Source of the DNA: Nocardia lijiangensis NBRC 108240
GTDB lineage: Bacteria; Actinomycetota; Actinomycetes; Mycobacteriales; Mycobacteriaceae
NCBI RefSeq assembly: GCF_001613045.1
Contig: NZ_BDBP01000016.1
Coordinates: 1 to 64,000, forward strand
Direction: 5' to 3'
DNA: 64,000 bases
The notes beneath the pieces were generated by a model, which saw only the letters and a list, made by a program, of their open reading frames with translations, was not told the DNA's origin and ran no database searches. How positions within the stretch are numbered: the stretch's first letter is position 1; every line of letters begins with the position of its first letter. Position numbers and translations under genes: made by a program. Below, piece by piece: positions 16,834 to 25,440 of this stretch.

Positions 16834-16905
16834 CCGCTCCCACACACCGTTCGGGCGCCCCACAGCGCCACCGGCTTTGTGACGCGTGCGGGGGCTTTGT
16901 GGGGG

Positions 16906-17859
16906 TCAGGGGGTGCGGCGGGCTTTGGCGCGGCGTTTGCCCTCGTGCATGGCTTGGACGCGGGCGACGGGGATAGTGTGGCCTTCGGCGACCAGGTCGG
17001 CCGGGAGTGGTTGCGGGGCGGGCATTTCCGCGGTCCAGGGGTCGCGGTCGCCGAGGCGGTCGGCGGCGGTGCGGAGGGTGAAATCGGTCGGCTTCGCATC
17101 GGCGAGATCGGCCCAGCCGACCGGGAAGGACACCGGGACGCCGGGGCGGATGCGCGGGCTGTAGGCGGCGACCACCGTCGCGCCGCCCGCTCGGGTGGAG
17201 TCCAGGAAGACCTTGCCCTCGCGGTCCTCGCGGATGAACGCGGTGGTGGCAAGGCCGGGGTCGAGACGTTCGGCGCGGGCGGCGATCGCCCGGGTGGCGG
17301 CCGCGGCGTCCTCGATGGCGGTACCGGCGGCCACCGGGACGAACACGTGAACCCCTTTGGCGCCACTGGTCTTCACCGCGCCGGACAGTCCGTCGGCGGC
17401 CAGCGCCGCGCGGATCAGCTCGGCGGCGAGCACCGCGTCGCGGAAGGTCTGGCCCGGTGAAGGATCGAGATCCAGGACCAGATGGGTCGGTCCGGCGGAG
17501 TGGTCGGCGAGCAGCAGCGTCGGGTGATATTCGACGGCGCGCTGATTGCCGAACCACAGCAGGGTGCGCACGTCGTCGCAGAGGGCGTAGGTCACCTCGC
17601 GGCGCGAGCTCTCGGCCCACAGCGCGATCCGTGGCACCCACTCCGGGGTGTACTTGGGCAGATTCTTCTGCATGAAGGGTTCCTGCCCCGGCCGGATCCG
17701 CACCACCGACAGCGGACGGTCACGCAGCTGGCCGACCAGCCGGTCGCCGACGAACTCCAGGTAGTCGACGAGATCCCGCTTGGTCGCCTCCGCCCCGTCG
17801 AACAACGGCTGGTCCAGGTTCGTCAGCGTGACGCCCGCGCGCTCCTCTTCGCCACCCAT
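16906..17859 (-). CDS. LigD-type primase-polymerase (PolDom) protein, stand-alone
   Basis: This 317-residue protein matches the polymerase domain of the NHEJ ligase LigD: LTNLDQPLF near the start, MQKNLPKYTPEWV, the metal-binding DLD at residues 130-132 followed by PSPG, TSGAKGVHVFVP, and YSPRIRPGVPVSFPVGWADL. This archaeo-eukaryotic primase fold adds ribonucleotides at broken ends. The ligase and phosphoesterase domains found in full LigD are absent, and no ku gene is nearby, so it is one of the split, auxiliary PolDom proteins common in actinobacteria. The ATG at 17859 has AAGGTGGGG upstream; two further in-frame ATGs lie 24 and 117 bases earlier. Confidence 0.85.
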   Translation of the reverse strand: MGGEEERAGVTLTNLDQPLFDGAEATKRDLVDYLEFVGDRLVGQLRDRPLSVVRIRPGQEPFMQKNLPKYTPEWVPRIALWAESSRREVTYALCDDVRTLLWFGNQRAVEYHPTLLLADHSAGPTHLVLDLDPSPGQTFRDAVLAAELIRAALAADGLSGAVKTSGAKGVHVFVPVAAGTAIEDAAAATRAIAARAERLDPGLATTAFIREDREGKVFLDSTRAGGATVVAAYSPRIRPGVPVSFPVGWADLADAKPTDFTLRTAADRLGDRDPWTAEMPAPQPLPADLVAEGHTIPVARVQAMHEGKRRAKARRTP

Positions 17860-18206
17860 CGCCCCACCTTGCCCGGCGGCCATGGCGCGGTCAACCCCGC
17901 GGGCGGGCGGCGCGGCGGTCGCTGCCGCGTATCCTTCGGCACCGCCGCGGCGACGGTGACCTGTCGAACTCTCCAAAGAGCTTCGTGCCGTCCGGCAGGT
18001 TCACCGGACGGCACGAAACTGGTATTTCAGGAAGCCCCGCATCTACAGCGCGGAGAGCTATCTCCTTGGCGGGCAAACATAGTCGACAGAGTTTCATACG
18101 CCGCGCCTACCCCGACGCGGCGGATGAAAGATCAAATTCTCGCAAATTCACCGCAATCAGGCCCCGATGGGGCAGGACCGACTAGCGGTGATCTACCGTG
18201 AACGAA
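17860..18206. other. Intergenic region between ligD-like gene and secreted-protein gene
   Basis: No credible gene was found in these 347 bases. The only clear structure is the hairpin at 17982-18017. The part after 18060 becomes relatively AT-rich. Confidence 0.6.
17982..18017. terminator. Large hairpin, possible terminator
   Basis: TTCGTGCCGTCCGG (17982-17995) and its exact complement (18004-18017) form a 14-bp stem with an 8-base loop. There is no T tract. It lies downstream of the minus-strand secreted-protein gene and could end its transcript, although the distance from that stop (190 bp) is long. Confidence 0.5.
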
Positions 18207-18527
18207 TCAGGCGGCAGGCTTGGGCTGGGTCAGGTCGTTGACGCCGGTGATCGCGTCGATGATGTTGACGATGGCGGAGGTGCCGCCGTCGAGGGCCGAG
18301 CTGCCGGAGTCGAGCATGCCGGAACCGGCGGACGAGCCGCTGAACGAACCCGAGTCGGAGCCCGAGGCCGAACCCGTGCCGGAGGAGCCGGTCGCCGAGT
18401 CGGCGGCGACGGGGGTCAGCTCCAACGGGGCGGACTGATCAGCGGAGGCCACCGCGACAGGGCCGAAGAACATGGCGGCGGCGGCGGAGACGGCGCCGGC
18501 GGTGGCAAGGGCCTTACGAGAGAACAT
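18207..18527 (-). CDS. Small secreted Ser/Gly-rich protein
   Basis: This 106-residue protein has a clear Sec signal peptide (MFSRKALATAGAVSAAAAMFF, cleavage probably after VAVASA near residue 29). The mature part is a run of Ser, Gly, Asp and Ala (about residues 45-80) followed by a short hydrophobic helix, SAIVNIIDAITGV. I recognise no domain. A structural or surface-exposed role in the mycolate envelope is possible, but that is inference from composition. GGAAGC lies a few bases before the ATG. It is bounded by a long AT-rich upstream region. Confidence 0.7.
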   Translation of the reverse strand: MFSRKALATAGAVSAAAAMFFGPVAVASADQSAPLELTPVAADSATGSSGTGSASGSDSGSFSGSSAGSGMLDSGSSALDGGTSAIVNIIDAITGVNDLTQPKPAA

Positions 18528-18918
18528 GCGTGGAGCTTCCTTTCACAGTTTGATAACGACGCCATCACAGGCTCGCATCAGCAACACTAGGAAAGATAAA
18601 CTCATAAATCCACTTCTCATATTGTGCGATGAATCACCGTTAATTCTGCGCTAACAGAATATTGTGCCGTGGTAACACCATTTGATCTTCATACCGGCGT
18701 GGATTCGATGATCAAATTCTATTGAATTATCCGACGGTGTCGCGTATCTGCTTGCGGCGGTGCCGATCTCGTCGTGGACCTCCGATTCCGGCACGGCAGG
18801 GCCCGAGCCGACGACGCGCTCGAGGGCGCTGCCATGACGGCGATCCGGCTCGGGTTACCGGGGCGAGGTGGCGCGCCGGGCGACGGCGAGACACACTCGA
18901 GACCATGAGTTCGATGTC
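18528..18918. other. AT-rich intergenic region
   Basis: These 391 bases hold no gene I can support. The stretch 18560-18735 is markedly AT-rich for this DNA and contains TTTGATC (18681-18687) and GATCAAA (18710-18716) as a loose inverted pair. It probably carries the promoters of the divergent secreted-protein and TerD-AIM24 genes. Confidence 0.6.
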
Positions 18919-20496
18919 ATGGCGACGCGGGACGGCGGGCCCCGCGTGACCGCGCTGGCCCGCGGCGAGAACCGGCCCGCACCCGGTGACCGGATGACGA
19001 TCACCGTCACCTGCACCGCGGCCGTCGACGTGTCCGCACTGCTGCTGAACGCGGCGGGCCGGGTCCGCTCCGACGGCGATTTCGTCTTCTTCAATCAGCC
19101 CGCCGGGCCTGGCGTCACCTACCGGCACGGGCGCGGCGCGGGCGACATGGTCGACGTGCAGACCTCCGCGCTGCCCGCCGACGTGGACACGGTCGTGGTC
19201 ACCGCCAGCCTGGACGGCAGCGGCCCACGCACCTTCGCCGGCGTCGGTTCGCTCACCGCGACCATCGGGTCCGATGCGGGCACTGTCACCTTTCCGGTGA
19301 CCGGGCTCAGCACCGAGGCCGCCGTGGTGTGCGTGGAGATCTATCGCCGGGGCGGCGCGTGGAAGATCCGCGCCGTCGGCCAGGGATACGACGACGGGCT
19401 CGCCGGGATCGCCAGGGCGTTCGGCGTGAACGTCGACGACGACCCCGAGCCGCCGAGCGCTGCACACCCCGCGGCGCCCCAGACTCCGCCACCGGCGTAT
19501 CCAGCCGCGCCGCCCGCCGCACCCCAATCTCCGCCACCGGCGTACCCGACCGCGCCACCACCGGCGCACCACCCGGGCGGCGGCACCGTCCCCGGCTACG
19601 GCGCTCCGGCCTATCCGAACGCCCCCGGCTACCCGAGCGCCCCGGCCGCCACATACGGAACGCCACCCGCACCGGGCTACCCCACAACCCCCGGTCACCC
19701 CCCGTCCGGCGCGTTCCCACCCCCGCAGATGTCGACACCCCAGCAAGGAGCGCTGCCGATGCAGAGCGATCTGTTCAACCCGAGCCATGCCGAGGTCAGC
19801 GGCGTCGGGATCCAGAAACAGGGCGGCAAGATGGTCAAGGTCGGCCTCGCGGGCGAGGTCATGGCGCGCGCCGGATCGATGGTGGCCTACCAGGGTGACC
19901 TGCAGTTCCAGGCGCTGGGTTCCGGCGGCATCGGCCGCGCCATCCAGCAGCGGCTGACCGGCGAGGGCGTGCCGCTGATGAAGGTGTCCGGCCGCGGCGA
20001 TCTGTTCCTGGCGAACTCCGCCGCCGACGTGCACCTCATCGATCTCGACGGCAGCGACGGGCTGACCATCAACGGCGCCAATGTGCTCGCCTTCGACTCC
20101 ACGCTGCGCTACGACATCAAGATGGTCCAGGGCGCGGCCGGGTTCGCGAGCAACGCGGGGCTTTTCAACTGCGTGTTCACCGGGCGCGGCCGGATCGCCA
20201 TCACCACCCACGGCACGCCGGTGGTGCTGAACGTCGACCAGCCGACCTACGCCGATCCGCAGGCCGCGGTGGCGTGGTCGTCGAGCCTGCAGACCAACAT
20301 CAAGCGCAACGACTCGTTCGGCCTCGGCAGGCTCATGGGCCGCAGCACGGGCGAGGGCTTGACGCTGGCCTTCTCCGGCCGCGGTTTCGTCATCGTGCAG
20401 CCCTCGGAGCTGCCGCCCGGCGGGCTGCTCGGCGGCACCGGCGGCGGCCAGCAGGCCGGGCAGAGCGGCGGCATGCTCGGCGGCCTGTTCGGCTAG
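18919..20496 (+). CDS. TerD-AIM24 fusion protein with Pro-rich linker
   Basis: This 525-residue protein has three parts. Residues 1-172 are a TerD-like domain (LARGENRPAPGD, ALLLNAAGRVRSDGDFVFFNQP, GYDDGLAGIARAFGV), a Ca2+-binding fold tied to tellurite and stress responses. Residues 175-280 are a linker of Pro, Ala, Tyr and Gln repeats such as QTPPPAYPAAPP. Residues 285-510 are an AIM24 (DUF124) beta-barrel domain (VSGVGIQKQGGKMVKVGLAGEVMARAGSMVAYQG, then TGEGLTLAFSGRGFVIVQPSE). It ends with a Gly-rich tail. Starts at 18868 and other upstream codons are possible; 18919 gives the usual short lead-in. Its stop overlaps that of the convergent gene. Function is unknown; a membrane- or surface-associated stress role is an inference. 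Confidence 0.82.
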   Translation: MATRDGGPRVTALARGENRPAPGDRMTITVTCTAAVDVSALLLNAAGRVRSDGDFVFFNQPAGPGVTYRHGRGAGDMVDVQTSALPADVDTVVVTASLDGSGPRTFAGVGSLTATIGSDAGTVTFPVTGLSTEAAVVCVEIYRRGGAWKIRAVGQGYDDGLAGIARAFGVNVDDDPEPPSAAHPAAPQTPPPAYPAAPPAAPQSPPPAYPTAPPPAHHPGGGTVPGYGAPAYPNAPGYPSAPAATYGTPPAPGYPTTPGHPPSGAFPPPQMSTPQQGALPMQSDLFNPSHAEVSGVGIQKQGGKMVKVGLAGEVMARAGSMVAYQGDLQFQALGSGGIGRAIQQRLTGEGVPLMKVSGRGDLFLANSAADVHLIDLDGSDGLTINGANVLAFDSTLRYDIKMVQGAAGFASNAGLFNCVFTGRGRIAITTHGTPVVLNVDQPTYADPQAAVAWSSSLQTNIKRNDSFGLGRLMGRSTGEGLTLAFSGRGFVIVQPSELPPGGLLGGTGGGQQAGQSGGMLGGLFG

Positions 20497-21263
20497 ACCG
20501 GCCCTCGAGACAACAGCGGGCGCCCGTGATCCGCGAGCGTCGCCCACACCACCTTGCCGACCGGCCAGCGCGGCGCACATCCCCATGCCCGCGCCAGCGA
20601 GGCCACCACGTGCAAGCCGAACCGCGCGGGGTGCCCCGCGACCGGTTCGCGCAGCATCGCCTCCTGCGGATCGGCGTCGGCCACCGCGATCGTGAGCAGC
20701 CCACCCTGGGATTCGAGGCACAGTCTCATCTCGCCGAAGGCGTGCAGCAGCGCGTTCTCCACCAGTTCGGTGGCCACCAGCAGCGCGTCCGTGCGCACCG
20801 GACCGATGCCCCAGCGATCGCACATCCGGGTCACGAACCGCCGGGCGTACATCGAGGAGATCGCGCTCGGCGCCAGTTCGATCGACGCCTCCCGCCGCGG
20901 GGGCGGCGCGGGCAGCGACCGCAGCGCCGCCTCGACGGACGCGAAGGCCGGCACCCGGTGCCTGGTCGCGACGGTGGCCGTCGGGTTCGCGACCCCGTCG
21001 GCGACCAGCACGATCGGCACGTGCGGCCAGTCGCTGACCCGCACCCGCGCGGACGCGCAGGCCGTCGCCACCGCCTCCTCGATCAAGTCGAGATCGTCGA
21101 CCACCACGACCACCGCGCGCGGCCGGTCGACGGCGTAGCGCACCAGGTCGTCGCCGAAGCGGCGATAGCCGTCCCAGTCCAAGACCCCGCTGGGCCGGAG
21201 CACCGTGCAACCGGCCAGTTCGGAAGGGCGCCAAAGCAGAGCGCCGCGACGGAACCCCGACAT
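20493..21263 (-). CDS. STAS-like plus HATPase_c anti-sigma regulatory protein
   Basis: This 256-residue protein has an N-terminal STAS-like part (residues 10-115: GCTVLRPSGVLDWDGYRRFGDDL, AVVVVVDDLDLIEEAV) and a C-terminal RsbW-type ATPase part (residues 125-245) with the N-box ATELVENALLHA and a G2-like GLHVVASLARAWG. The G1 box is degenerate (ADADP instead of DxGxG), so nucleotide binding may be weak. Such STAS-HATPase proteins are common in Nocardia and Streptomyces as parts of sigma-B-like partner-switching networks, but no sigma factor gene is linked here. ATG at 21263 follows GGAGAG. Confidence 0.75.
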   Translation of the reverse strand: MSGFRRGALLWRPSELAGCTVLRPSGVLDWDGYRRFGDDLVRYAVDRPRAVVVVVDDLDLIEEAVATACASARVRVSDWPHVPIVLVADGVANPTATVATRHRVPAFASVEAALRSLPAPPPRREASIELAPSAISSMYARRFVTRMCDRWGIGPVRTDALLVATELVENALLHAFGEMRLCLESQGGLLTIAVADADPQEAMLREPVAGHPARFGLHVVASLARAWGCAPRWPVGKVVWATLADHGRPLLSRGPV

Positions 21264-21587
21264 TTGCTCTCCGCCCGCACCGCGCCGAGCAGCGCCGCGT
21301 GGGCGGTGACCTATCCCGCGCACGCCGTCGCCGGCTGCGCCCACCGCATCCGGTGCGGCTGTCCGAGGCGCGCGGCGATCTCGGGCTGAGGCATCGCTGT
21401 CATCGCTCCCGCCTTTCTCCTCGTCGGTCTGTGTCACAGACGGGCTACCCAGCTTCGAACCGTCGAATCGGGCGGGCGCGCCTCACTCCGGTGCGATGCG
21501 TCGAGGCAGCGTGGGTGGTCGGAACTCATCGACGGCGAACGGCAGGCATCCGGGTTTCCCGCCGAGCCCGACGGGCACCCGGTGGGC
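21264..21587. other. Intergenic region with a possible 30-codon ORF
   Basis: This 324-bp region lies between two divergent genes. On the minus strand an ATG at 21403 after AAAGGCGGGAGCG opens a 30-codon frame (MTAMPQPEIAARLGQPHRMR, then a tail ending in TACAG) that stops at 21311, 47 bases before the STAS-HATPase start. It may be a leader peptide or chance. No other gene-like signal was seen. Confidence 0.4.
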
Positions 21588-21842
21588 ATGGACGACGACA
21601 ACGAGAAGCGCCCCCACTCCACGGTCACCGAGAGCGATCTGCGTGAGCTGCTCGCCGCCGGCCCTGAAGCGTGCCTGGTCCTGCTCGAAGGACGCGTCGA
21701 GATAGCCGAGGGCGCCGCGGACGGTCTGACCATCGCCACCCGCGACGACGTGGCGGGCCGCGCCGGAGCCGAGCCGGACCAGACCCGGATGCGCGAACTG
21801 GCGGCGGAACTCGCCTGCGAGATCCGGCTCCAGGGCGCCTGA
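21588..21842 (+). CDS. Hypothetical protein, 84 residues
   Basis: This short acidic protein (MDDDNEKRPHSTVTESDLRE at the start, then LLAAGPEACLVLLEGRVEIA) has the codon use of a real gene, with GC-rich third positions throughout. A GTG two codons upstream is an alternative start. I recognise no named domain, though its layout resembles small conserved proteins found in nocardiae. No signal peptide or membrane helix. It precedes the phoD-like gene by 75 bp on the same strand. Confidence 0.65.
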   Translation: MDDDNEKRPHSTVTESDLRELLAAGPEACLVLLEGRVEIAEGAADGLTIATRDDVAGRAGAEPDQTRMRELAAELACEIRLQGA

Positions 21843-21917
21843 GCCCCGGAGCCCTCCCAGCCGAGCGCTGACCGCGCGGTCGGCCGGTCAGAGCTGCATT
21901 CCGAGGTACCGTGACGT

Positions 21918-23567
21918 ATGAGCCTGTCTCGTCGGCAGCTGTTGAGATTCGGCGCCGCAGGATCGGCCGCGGTGCTCGTCGGCGCCTCGGCGGCCGCCAG
22001 CGGCCGGTTCCGTACGCCGCGCTGGTCGGCGGATCCGTTCACGCTCGGGGTCGCCTCGGGCGATCCGACGCCGGACGGCGTCATCCTGTGGACCCGGCTG
22101 GCGCCGGACCCGTTCGCCCCCGACGGCCACGGCGGCATGATGAATCATCCCGTGACCGTCGACTACGAGGTCGCCGACGACGAGCTCTTCCGTCACGTGG
22201 TAGCTCGCGGTTCCGCCGTCGCGACCCGCGAACTGGCGCACAGCGTGCACCCGGAGATCGACGGGCTCGCACCGGATCGCTGGTACTACTACCGTTTCCG
22301 CGCGGGCTCGGTGATCTCGCCGGTCGGGCGTACCCGCACCGCGCCGCCGCCGGGGCGGCCGACCGCGCGCATGCGATTCGGCTTCGCCTCCTGCCAGTCG
22401 TGGAGCTCCGGCTACTACACCGCCTACGAGCACCTGGCCCACGAAGACCTCGACCTGGTCGTGCACCTCGGTGACTACATCTACGAGCGCGCGTGGATCC
22501 AAGGCCGCCAAGGGCTTTCGATGGGGCCGGAGTTCCAGGAGGAGGCCGTCGACCTGCCCGGCTATCGGCTGCGCTACGCCCTGTACAAGGCCGAGCAGCC
22601 GTTGCGCGACGCGCACGCCGCATTTCCCTGGCTGGTCACCATGGACGACCACGAGGTCGACAACAACTGGGCGGCAGGCTCGCCCGGCCTCGGCATCGAC
22701 ATCCACCGGATTCCCGCGCTGTTCCGTCGCCGCCGCGCCGCGGCCTTCCAGGCGATGTACGAACACCAGCCGCTGCGGATCGCTCAGCTGCCGCGCAGTT
22801 CCGGCATGCACCTGCATCGCCGCTACCGGTTCGGCGATCTCGCGGAGATCACCATGCTGGACACCAGGCAGTACCGGACGCCGCAGGCGTGCGGCGGCAA
22901 CGTCGTCGCAGGCTGCGACGAGCGCTTCGATTCCGACCGCACGATTCTCGGTGCCAGGCAACGGGACTGGCTGCTGGACGGTTTCACCACCTCGCCCGCT
23001 CGCTGGCAGATCGTCGGCAATCAGGTGGGCATGAGTCAGACCGACAGCGATCCCGGGCCGGACCTTGCCGTGTCCACCGACTCGTGGGACGGATACGCGG
23101 CCGACCGCAACACCGTGCTCGGCGCGGCCGTGGACCGCGGCGTGCGCAACCTGGTGGTGATCACCGGCGACCGGCACCAGAACCATGCCACCGATCTGCG
23201 CCGCGACTACACCCATCCCGAATCACCGGTGGTGGCTTCGGAATTCACGGGCACCTCGATCACCAGCGGCAGCGACGGCGCCGACATGAACGACACCGGA
23301 CGACGCCTGCTCGCCGCCAACCCCGACCTGAAGTTCTTCAACGCGCAACGCGGCTACGTCCGCGTCGAGCTGGATCACGGTCTGTGGCGCAACGACTTTC
23401 GCGTCGTACCGTACATCCGCCGCCGGGGTGCGCCCGTCCACACTCGCGCGAGTTTCGTCGTGCAGGACGGGGTGCCCGGAGTGCAGGAAGCGTGGCGGCC
23501 GGAGCCGCCGGCCGAGTCGGCGCCGAGCTCCGACATCACCGCGGGGCCCGACAGGGGGCCGCGCTGA
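21918..23567 (+). CDS. phoD: Secreted alkaline phosphatase D (PhoD-like)
   Basis: This 549-residue protein has a twin-arginine signal (SRRQLLRFGAAGSAAVLVG), an N-terminal Ig-like domain (FTLGVASGDPTPDGVILWTRLAP) and the PhoD metallophosphatase domain. Metal-ligand motifs are RFGFASCQSW, VVHLGDYIYE, MDDHEVDNNW and ITGDRHQNH. PhoD enzymes are Ca2+/Fe3+-dependent phosphodiesterases and monoesterases that release phosphate from organic esters outside the cell, exported folded by Tat. Length and architecture are standard for the family. No Pho box was identified. Confidence 0.9.
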   Translation: MSLSRRQLLRFGAAGSAAVLVGASAAASGRFRTPRWSADPFTLGVASGDPTPDGVILWTRLAPDPFAPDGHGGMMNHPVTVDYEVADDELFRHVVARGSAVATRELAHSVHPEIDGLAPDRWYYYRFRAGSVISPVGRTRTAPPPGRPTARMRFGFASCQSWSSGYYTAYEHLAHEDLDLVVHLGDYIYERAWIQGRQGLSMGPEFQEEAVDLPGYRLRYALYKAEQPLRDAHAAFPWLVTMDDHEVDNNWAAGSPGLGIDIHRIPALFRRRRAAAFQAMYEHQPLRIAQLPRSSGMHLHRRYRFGDLAEITMLDTRQYRTPQACGGNVVAGCDERFDSDRTILGARQRDWLLDGFTTSPARWQIVGNQVGMSQTDSDPGPDLAVSTDSWDGYAADRNTVLGAAVDRGVRNLVVITGDRHQNHATDLRRDYTHPESPVVASEFTGTSITSGSDGADMNDTGRRLLAANPDLKFFNAQRGYVRVELDHGLWRNDFRVVPYIRRRGAPVHTRASFVVQDGVPGVQEAWRPEPPAESAPSSDITAGPDRGPR

Positions 23568-23570
23568 ACC

Positions 23571-23744
23571 TCACCGGTGCGCGGCGTCGTACCAGCGGTG
23601 CGGTATCGACCAATCCCAGCGCTGCGCCGGGGTGTTCGCGCCGAGCCATTCGGCGTGGCAGCGGGGCGAGCCGCCGACGCTCGCGCCGTACAGCAGCAGC
23701 CCACCGACCAGGTGACGCGACAGGGTGGATATGCGCGCTCGCAT
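23571..23744 (-). CDS. Small hypothetical protein, 57 residues, downstream of rskA
   Basis: The frame opens with ATG at 23744, preceded by a near-ideal GAGGAGG seven bases away, and closes at 23571, touching the end of phoD. The product begins MRARISTLSRHLVGGLLLYG and continues with a hydrophobic stretch and then WLGANTPAQRWDWSIPHRW, a Trp-rich amphipathic tail. The N-terminus looks like a weak signal or membrane anchor. It follows rskA by 117 bp on the same strand, so it may be the third gene of the sigK operon. I recognise no family. The strong RBS is the main evidence. Confidence 0.6.
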   Translation of the reverse strand: MRARISTLSRHLVGGLLLYGASVGGSPRCHAEWLGANTPAQRWDWSIPHRWYDAAHR

Positions 23745-23837
23745 CGTTACCTCCTCGGCAGGACCCGAATTCGCGCCAGAATACGTGCGCGCACCGGGCG
23801 GCGGAGGCGAAATCGGCTGATCGCGGACCGCGCCGCG

Positions 23838-23883
23838 ATCAGCCCAGCGCCAGCGTCGTGATCAGCCGAGGGCCAGCGTCGTG
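23838..23883. repeat. 23-bp tandem duplication at the rskA stop codon
   Basis: ATCAGCCCAGCGCCAGCGTCGTG (23838-23860) is repeated at 23861-23883 with two substitutions. The second copy encodes the last residues (ITTLALG) and stop of RskA on the minus strand; the first copy lies just beyond the stop. The duplication therefore copied the gene's own tail downstream. Confidence 0.8.
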
Positions 23884-24575
23884 ATCGGGGTCGACGTCGG
23901 CAGCAGCGAGCCGTCGAGCGGTTCGATCGTGATCGCCAGGGTGTCGGCCGGATGGAACCGGGTGACGAACGGCGTGTCGGCCGCGGGCAGTTGCCCGAGC
24001 ACACCGACCGAGCGCGGCGCGCCTTCCGGCGGCACCAGCCACAGCTGGTAGGCCTGTCCCTCCACGGGGGCGGCGACCCCGTCGAAGTTGACCGTCGCGG
24101 CGCCGAGCTGCGCGGAGGTGGTCACCAGCAGCGCCCCGCCGCCCTCGACCACCGCCGAGCGGGTTCTGGTGTCGGGCTGTTCGTGCACCAGCTGGGCCGT
24201 GATGTCGTAAGTGATCCGTTCGGCGTCGCGATCGACGAAGAAGACGGCGCCCGCCCCCAGTGCGACTACGAGCGCGGCGGCGGCCGCGAGCCACTGCCAT
24301 CCCGGGCGGCGCGACCGGAGATCGGTGGGCCCGTCGAGGGCGGACAGGATCGCGTTCTCCAGATCGGCGGGCGGTGCGACGCTGTCGACCACCGTCATCG
24401 CCGCGACGGTCTCACGGACGCCGCGCACGGTGTCGTCGAAGGCGGCGGCGGTGGCCGCGTCCGCCGTGTCCACCCGCTGGTCGATGGTCGCGCGCTCGTC
24501 GGCGCTGACGGCGTCCATCGCATAGGGGAAGGCCAGGTCGAGCAGGTCCGGGTCGGGAGACTCGGAGTCGATCAA
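23862..24575 (-). CDS. rskA: Anti-sigma-K factor, RskA family
   Basis: This 237-residue protein has an N-terminal anti-sigma domain (LLDLAFPYAMDAVSADERATIDQRV, residues 10-50) lacking the zinc motif, one membrane helix at about 93-113, and a periplasmic RskA-type C-terminal domain (VNFDGVAAPVEGQAYQLWLVPPEGAPRSVGVL). In Mycobacterium this protein holds SigK at the membrane until regulated proteolysis frees it. Its first codon is TTG, overlapping the sigK stop in TTGA, so the two genes are translationally coupled. Confidence 0.88.
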   Translation of the reverse strand: MIDSESPDPDLLDLAFPYAMDAVSADERATIDQRVDTADAATAAAFDDTVRGVRETVAAMTVVDSVAPPADLENAILSALDGPTDLRSRRPGWQWLAAAAALVVALGAGAVFFVDRDAERITYDITAQLVHEQPDTRTRSAVVEGGGALLVTTSAQLGAATVNFDGVAAPVEGQAYQLWLVPPEGAPRSVGVLGQLPAADTPFVTRFHPADTLAITIEPLDGSLLPTSTPITTLALG

Positions 24576-25237
24576 CTGGATTCACCTCCGCTGAGGCAGG
24601 TCGCGAGTCGCCGCAGTCCGTCGCGGATGCGGCTCTTGACGGTAGGCAGCGGGACGTCGAGCTGGTCGGCGACCTCGCGGTAAGTCCTTCCACTGTAGTA
24701 AGCCAGCGCCAGCGCCTCCCGCTGAGTGCTGGTCAGTGTGCCAAGGCATTCGAGCACGGATTGCTCGTCCAAGCGCTGGTCGACCTCCTCGGCGACGATG
24801 TCGTGGTCCCGGCCGAGGTGGCTGTGGCCGTAGACGATGTCCCGATCGGCGGTGGACTGCTCCGTGCGGACCTTGTCGACCGCGCGCCGGTGCGTGAGCA
24901 TCATCAACCAGCCGATCGGGCTGGCCCTGGCGCGGTCGTACCGTTCGGCCGTCGACCACGCCTGCAGGTACACCTCCTGGGTGATCTCCTCGGCCGCGGC
25001 CTGACTGCGCGCGATACGCACCGCGAGTCCGAAGACGCGATGGCTGGTCGCGCGATAGAACTCGGTGAAGGCTTCCCGGTCGCCCGATCCGACGGCGGCC
25101 AGCAGGTCCGCGAGCCATCGATTGCGTTCGGCGGTCGCGGCCGCGTCCGGCGTGGAGCACTGCGAGGCGTGCGTCCCGTTCTCCGCCGGGTTTCCGCGCA
25201 GCCGGATCAGGCCGCGCTTCCCCGCGTCATCGGACAT
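24572..25237 (-). CDS. sigK: ECF sigma factor K
   Basis: This 221-residue ECF sigma factor has region 2 (EAFTEFYRATSHRVFGLAVRI, ITQEVYLQAWSTAERYD, SPIGWLMMLTHRRAVDKVR) and region 4 (LTSTQREALALAYYSGRTYREVADQLDVPLPTVKSRIRDGLRRL). The pairing with a 4-bp-overlapping RskA-type anti-sigma gene identifies it as SigK. In mycobacteria SigK responds to redox via two cysteines near region 4 and region 2, and drives mpt83/mpt70 and its own locus. The mpt-type target genes are not adjacent here. ATG start preceded by GGTGAAGAA. Confidence 0.88.
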   Translation of the reverse strand: MSDDAGKRGLIRLRGNPAENGTHASQCSTPDAAATAERNRWLADLLAAVGSGDREAFTEFYRATSHRVFGLAVRIARSQAAAEEITQEVYLQAWSTAERYDRARASPIGWLMMLTHRRAVDKVRTEQSTADRDIVYGHSHLGRDHDIVAEEVDQRLDEQSVLECLGTLTSTQREALALAYYSGRTYREVADQLDVPLPTVKSRIRDGLRRLATCLSGGESS

Positions 25238-25440
25238 TCTTCACCTTTTCCCGCATAAGAGGTCCTTCGATGCGGATCGGAATCTGGATGGGTGTGATTC
25301 GGGCGCCTTTCGACCATGTGCCCCGGCGCCGCCGTCAAACGCTTGTCTGACACACTTGTCCCACCCGCCGTACCCCAGAACCAGGGGCCACATCATTCAG
25401 GTCGTGTGCGACGGAGGATTTCGCCGAATACTCCGTGCTC

